Source: Phymatolithon calcareum
Lineage: Eukaryota > Rhodophyta > Florideophyceae > Hapalidiales
Length of the DNA stretch: 64,000 nucleotides
Reading direction: 5' to 3'
NCBI GenBank assembly: GCA_977006965.1
Contig: OZ345378.1
Coordinates: 2,046,001-2,110,000, forward strand
The notes below the pieces were generated by a model. The model saw only the letters and a list, made by a program, of their open reading frames with translations. It was not told the origin of the DNA and did no database searches. Position 1 is the stretch's first letter. The number at the start of each line of letters is the position of its first letter. Positions 62,114 to 64,000 of the stretch are shown here, piece by piece. The position numbers and the translations under genes are program-made.

Positions 62114-63045
62114 ATGGAGCATACGATTGCAACCACAATGGCATTCTTGACAACACCAGCGATTTTTCCGTCAGGCGCCATTGGCAGTGCGCGCGCATGC
62201 CAAGATCTCCGATTTCGCCGAGCATTCGCAGCGAAGCAAACGAATCTGCACGCGACAATGCTGCAGAGTGGGGAGACAGACATGCGGTTTCCGGGAGAGT
62301 CAATCGAAGGAGGTGTAACAGACAGTACATTGGTATCGGATATAGATGGCAGCGTCGATTTCAGTGATGAAGGAGTTGTGGACATATTGGGCGGAGACTA
62401 CGATCTTGTGGAGGAAAAGACGAAAAAGGTGCGAGTGCGAACAAGTCAACTATTAGCGGAAATCAACACAGAACCGGAAAGTAATCTCGCTAGCGACGCT
62501 CATACCTTACCGCCAATTGGGGAAGATGAAACTATGTCGTGGGTGAGAACGGTGGTGCGCGCGGGTGATACGCGCAAAGCTATTGACCCTGTGGCGATTC
62601 GCGTGATGCGTGTGACGTACATTACATCGTTCATGGTTGCACTCACGGGAAAGAGTACGCCTCAGTTACGCGCTATTGCTAATCTGGTGGAGGAGAATAT
62701 GTTTAAGGAACATGGTGTGTCGCCTAAGCGCACGTCGGGTGTTCCGCAATCGGGGTGGCTTCTTTTGGATTGTACGATTTTCTACTTTCGTTCTCTTTGC
62801 GTGTCTGTGATGCTTGCGTAACTTTTTTGTGGCGACTAACATGAGCTTATTTCTTTTTGGACTTTTTGGCAGATGGGGACATGATGGTAAATGTTTTCTC
62901 GCCGGAGCAGCGGGCTAATTACAATATTGAAGGCCTTTGGAAAGATGGAGAGGTTGCAGATATCTCAGATTGCATTTCTCAAGCGCCCGCTGATGAAGTG
63001 GATGCTGCCGACTTAAGCAAAGATTCTTTAGACGATTGGCTCTAA
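62114..63045 (+). CDS. Ribosomal silencing factor RsfS / Iojap, organelle-targeted, one intron
   Basis: Join of 62114-62771 and 62873-63045; intron 62772-62872 (101 nt, donor GTACGA, GACTAAC branch site, acceptor GCAG, phase 1), 276 residues. A long N-terminal region (1-125) includes a probable transit peptide. The Iojap domain follows (about 135-255): VVRAGDTRKAIDPVAIRVMR, SFMVALTGKSTPQLRAIANL, VPQSGWLLLDY and, across the junction, GDMMVNVFSPEQRANYNIEG. RsfS binds L14 of bacterial-type large subunits and blocks subunit joining, so a plastid (or mitochondrial) role is expected. An acidic C-terminal tail ends DDWL. Starts at 62114 or 62138 are both possible. Convergent with MESD, 91 bp between stops. 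Confidence 0.85.
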
Positions 63046-63136
63046 TGCCAGTGCAGATTCTTAAGACAAGAGCAAAGGGCAAATAGACTCTCTTTCTAAC
63101 TATAAAAAGTTTATTTAGTTTCCAACTGCAAAAAAG

Positions 63137-63844
63137 TCAAAGGTCATCTTTTTCACCTTTCGTATCCTCAGCCCCACCTGCACTGCCCTGCGCATCTGCG
63201 GAGGCAGCACCCATTCCAGTGACGCCGGACACCGTATCAACATTTTCATCCTCGTCATCGTCTTGCGGTTCTGGCGGCGGAGTGAACGTCAAATTATCGA
63301 TGACAACACTCTCAATCTCCGGCATCTTAAGCAGGAAGTCCTTACCCATATGAGCATCTCGAATCGTCTCGCATTTCAGCACGATCTGACGCTTAGTCTT
63401 CCCCATTTCATGCACATACCACACCTTACACGCCACACCACCGGCGGTCATGAGGTTGAAATAGCGCGAGTTAATCTGTCGTCCGATATTCTCCGTGGTG
63501 GCGATATCGGCACGAAGGTATGCGAAAAATACCTTCTCCTGTCGCATCGCCTGACCCATAATCGTATGGATATCCATACCCTCCTGAATCCCACGCTGAC
63601 GCGCCGGCATTGGATTCTTCTTGGACTGTCTTGTCTCACCCCATTCATCCCAAGGTTCATCAGGGTCGTCGTTCACGGACGGTCCGCGAACGTTCCGGAT
63701 GTTCGGACCTAGATCTGGTACAACCTCGCTTGCACCGTCCGCGGATACGGCGATCACCAGCGCACACAAGCAGAGCAGCGCGGCGCTGGGGCGCGCAGCC
63801 CGCGTATGTCGCAGGCGTCCAAAATCTGCCAATGCTTCATTCAT
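63137..63844 (-). CDS. MESD-like ER chaperone
   Basis: A 235-residue intronless protein. The Met at 63844 is followed by a signal peptide (hydrophobic core ALLCLCALVIAVSADG, about 22-37). DEPWDEWGE precedes the core domain (EKVFFAYLRAD, IGRQINSRYFNLMTAGGVA, KRQIVLKCETIRDAHMGKDF, LLKMPEIESVVIDN), in the order of the MESD ferredoxin-like fold. An acidic/Ala-rich tail ends EKDDL, a KDEL-like ER retention form, as MESD proteins have. In animals MESD helps beta-propellers of LDL-receptor-type proteins fold in the ER. Here the client is unknown. The frame is open to 63970, but the signal peptide fixes the start. Confidence 0.75.
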   Translation of the reverse strand: MNEALADFGRLRHTRAARPSAALLCLCALVIAVSADGASEVVPDLGPNIRNVRGPSVNDDPDEPWDEWGETRQSKKNPMPARQRGIQEGMDIHTIMGQAMRQEKVFFAYLRADIATTENIGRQINSRYFNLMTAGGVACKVWYVHEMGKTKRQIVLKCETIRDAHMGKDFLLKMPEIESVVIDNLTFTPPPEPQDDDEDENVDTVSGVTGMGAASADAQGSAGGAEDTKGEKDDL

Positions 63845-64000
63845 CGCGAAAGGAGGGAGGAGACGATGAGGTTCGAAAACTGTTTGCACGCGAAAGCAAT
63901 AGACAACAGGGATACAATGCAGGAGCAATGGACGTAGATTCGCGAGGGGATCCAATTGGGATGGGTTCATTATAATGCTAGCTGTGCAATCGTCAATCGA
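63845..64000. other. MESD 5' flank
   Basis: The leader and promoter side of the MESD-like gene, up to the window end. Nothing else seen. Confidence 0.4.

Noticed and set aside
1-64000. CRISPR arrays, bacterial operons, rRNA genes
   Set aside because: No regularly spaced repeats, no rRNA-like sequence and clear spliceosomal introns. The window is eukaryotic.

Overview
The window looks like nuclear DNA of a photosynthetic eukaryote with a compact, intron-poor gene style, most likely a red alga (a florideophyte such as Chondrus is my best guess, by inference). The evidence is a set of nuclear genes for plastid functions: a plant-type APS reductase, the variable chain of ferredoxin-thioredoxin reductase, a one-helix chlorophyll-binding (HLIP-type) protein and a RsfS/Iojap factor. 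Classic eukaryotic genes sit beside them: MSH4, RRP36, PAM16, DDX1, RPB8, MESD and a mitochondrial-type carrier. I found seven spliceosomal introns, 62-164 nt long, with donors GTGAGT, GTAAGT, GTACGT, GTACGA or GTGCGT; several have CTAAC-like branch sites.

Layout. 0-6 kb: the 3' end of a CENP-B-like gene, the HLIP-like gene, a phosphate-carrier-like gene and a second CENP-B/Tc5-type DNA-binding gene. 8.5-18.1 kb: a dense cluster in alternating orientation (egghead-like glycosyltransferase with an overlapping membrane-protein gene, SDR oxidoreductase, RRP36, PAM16, four-exon MSH4). 18-46 kb: a repeat-rich island. It holds an intact CENP-B-like gene next to MSH4, two intact paralogous genes with a C-terminal chromodomain-like region, an intact RPB8, and a tRNA-Ser(UGA) candidate interrupted in the D-loop, anticodon loop and T-loop. 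46.9-54.1 kb: a second dense cluster (FTR variable chain, 2OG-Fe(II) hydroxylase, DDX1, APS reductase, ribosomal-L1-domain protein). 57.2-63.8 kb: a Sel1/TPR-like protein, RsfS and MESD.

The repeat island is largely a diverged direct duplication of about 7 kb (about 22.4-29.9 kb against 37.9-44.5 kb). Each copy carries one chromo-like gene followed by a broken copy of the MSH4 5' end plus the neighbouring CENP-B-like gene. The intact parent of that second part is at 17.4-20.2 kb. The MSH4 fragment at 27.4-27.9 kb still contains intron 1, so the copying was at DNA level. A nearly identical 334-bp inverted repeat flanks RPB8 and the tRNA candidate.

Genes in the dense clusters alternate as divergent and convergent pairs with short spacers (39-290 bp between convergent stops), so shared promoters and overlapping 3' ends are likely. 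All identifications come from reading translated motifs and splice sites by eye; no database search was run.
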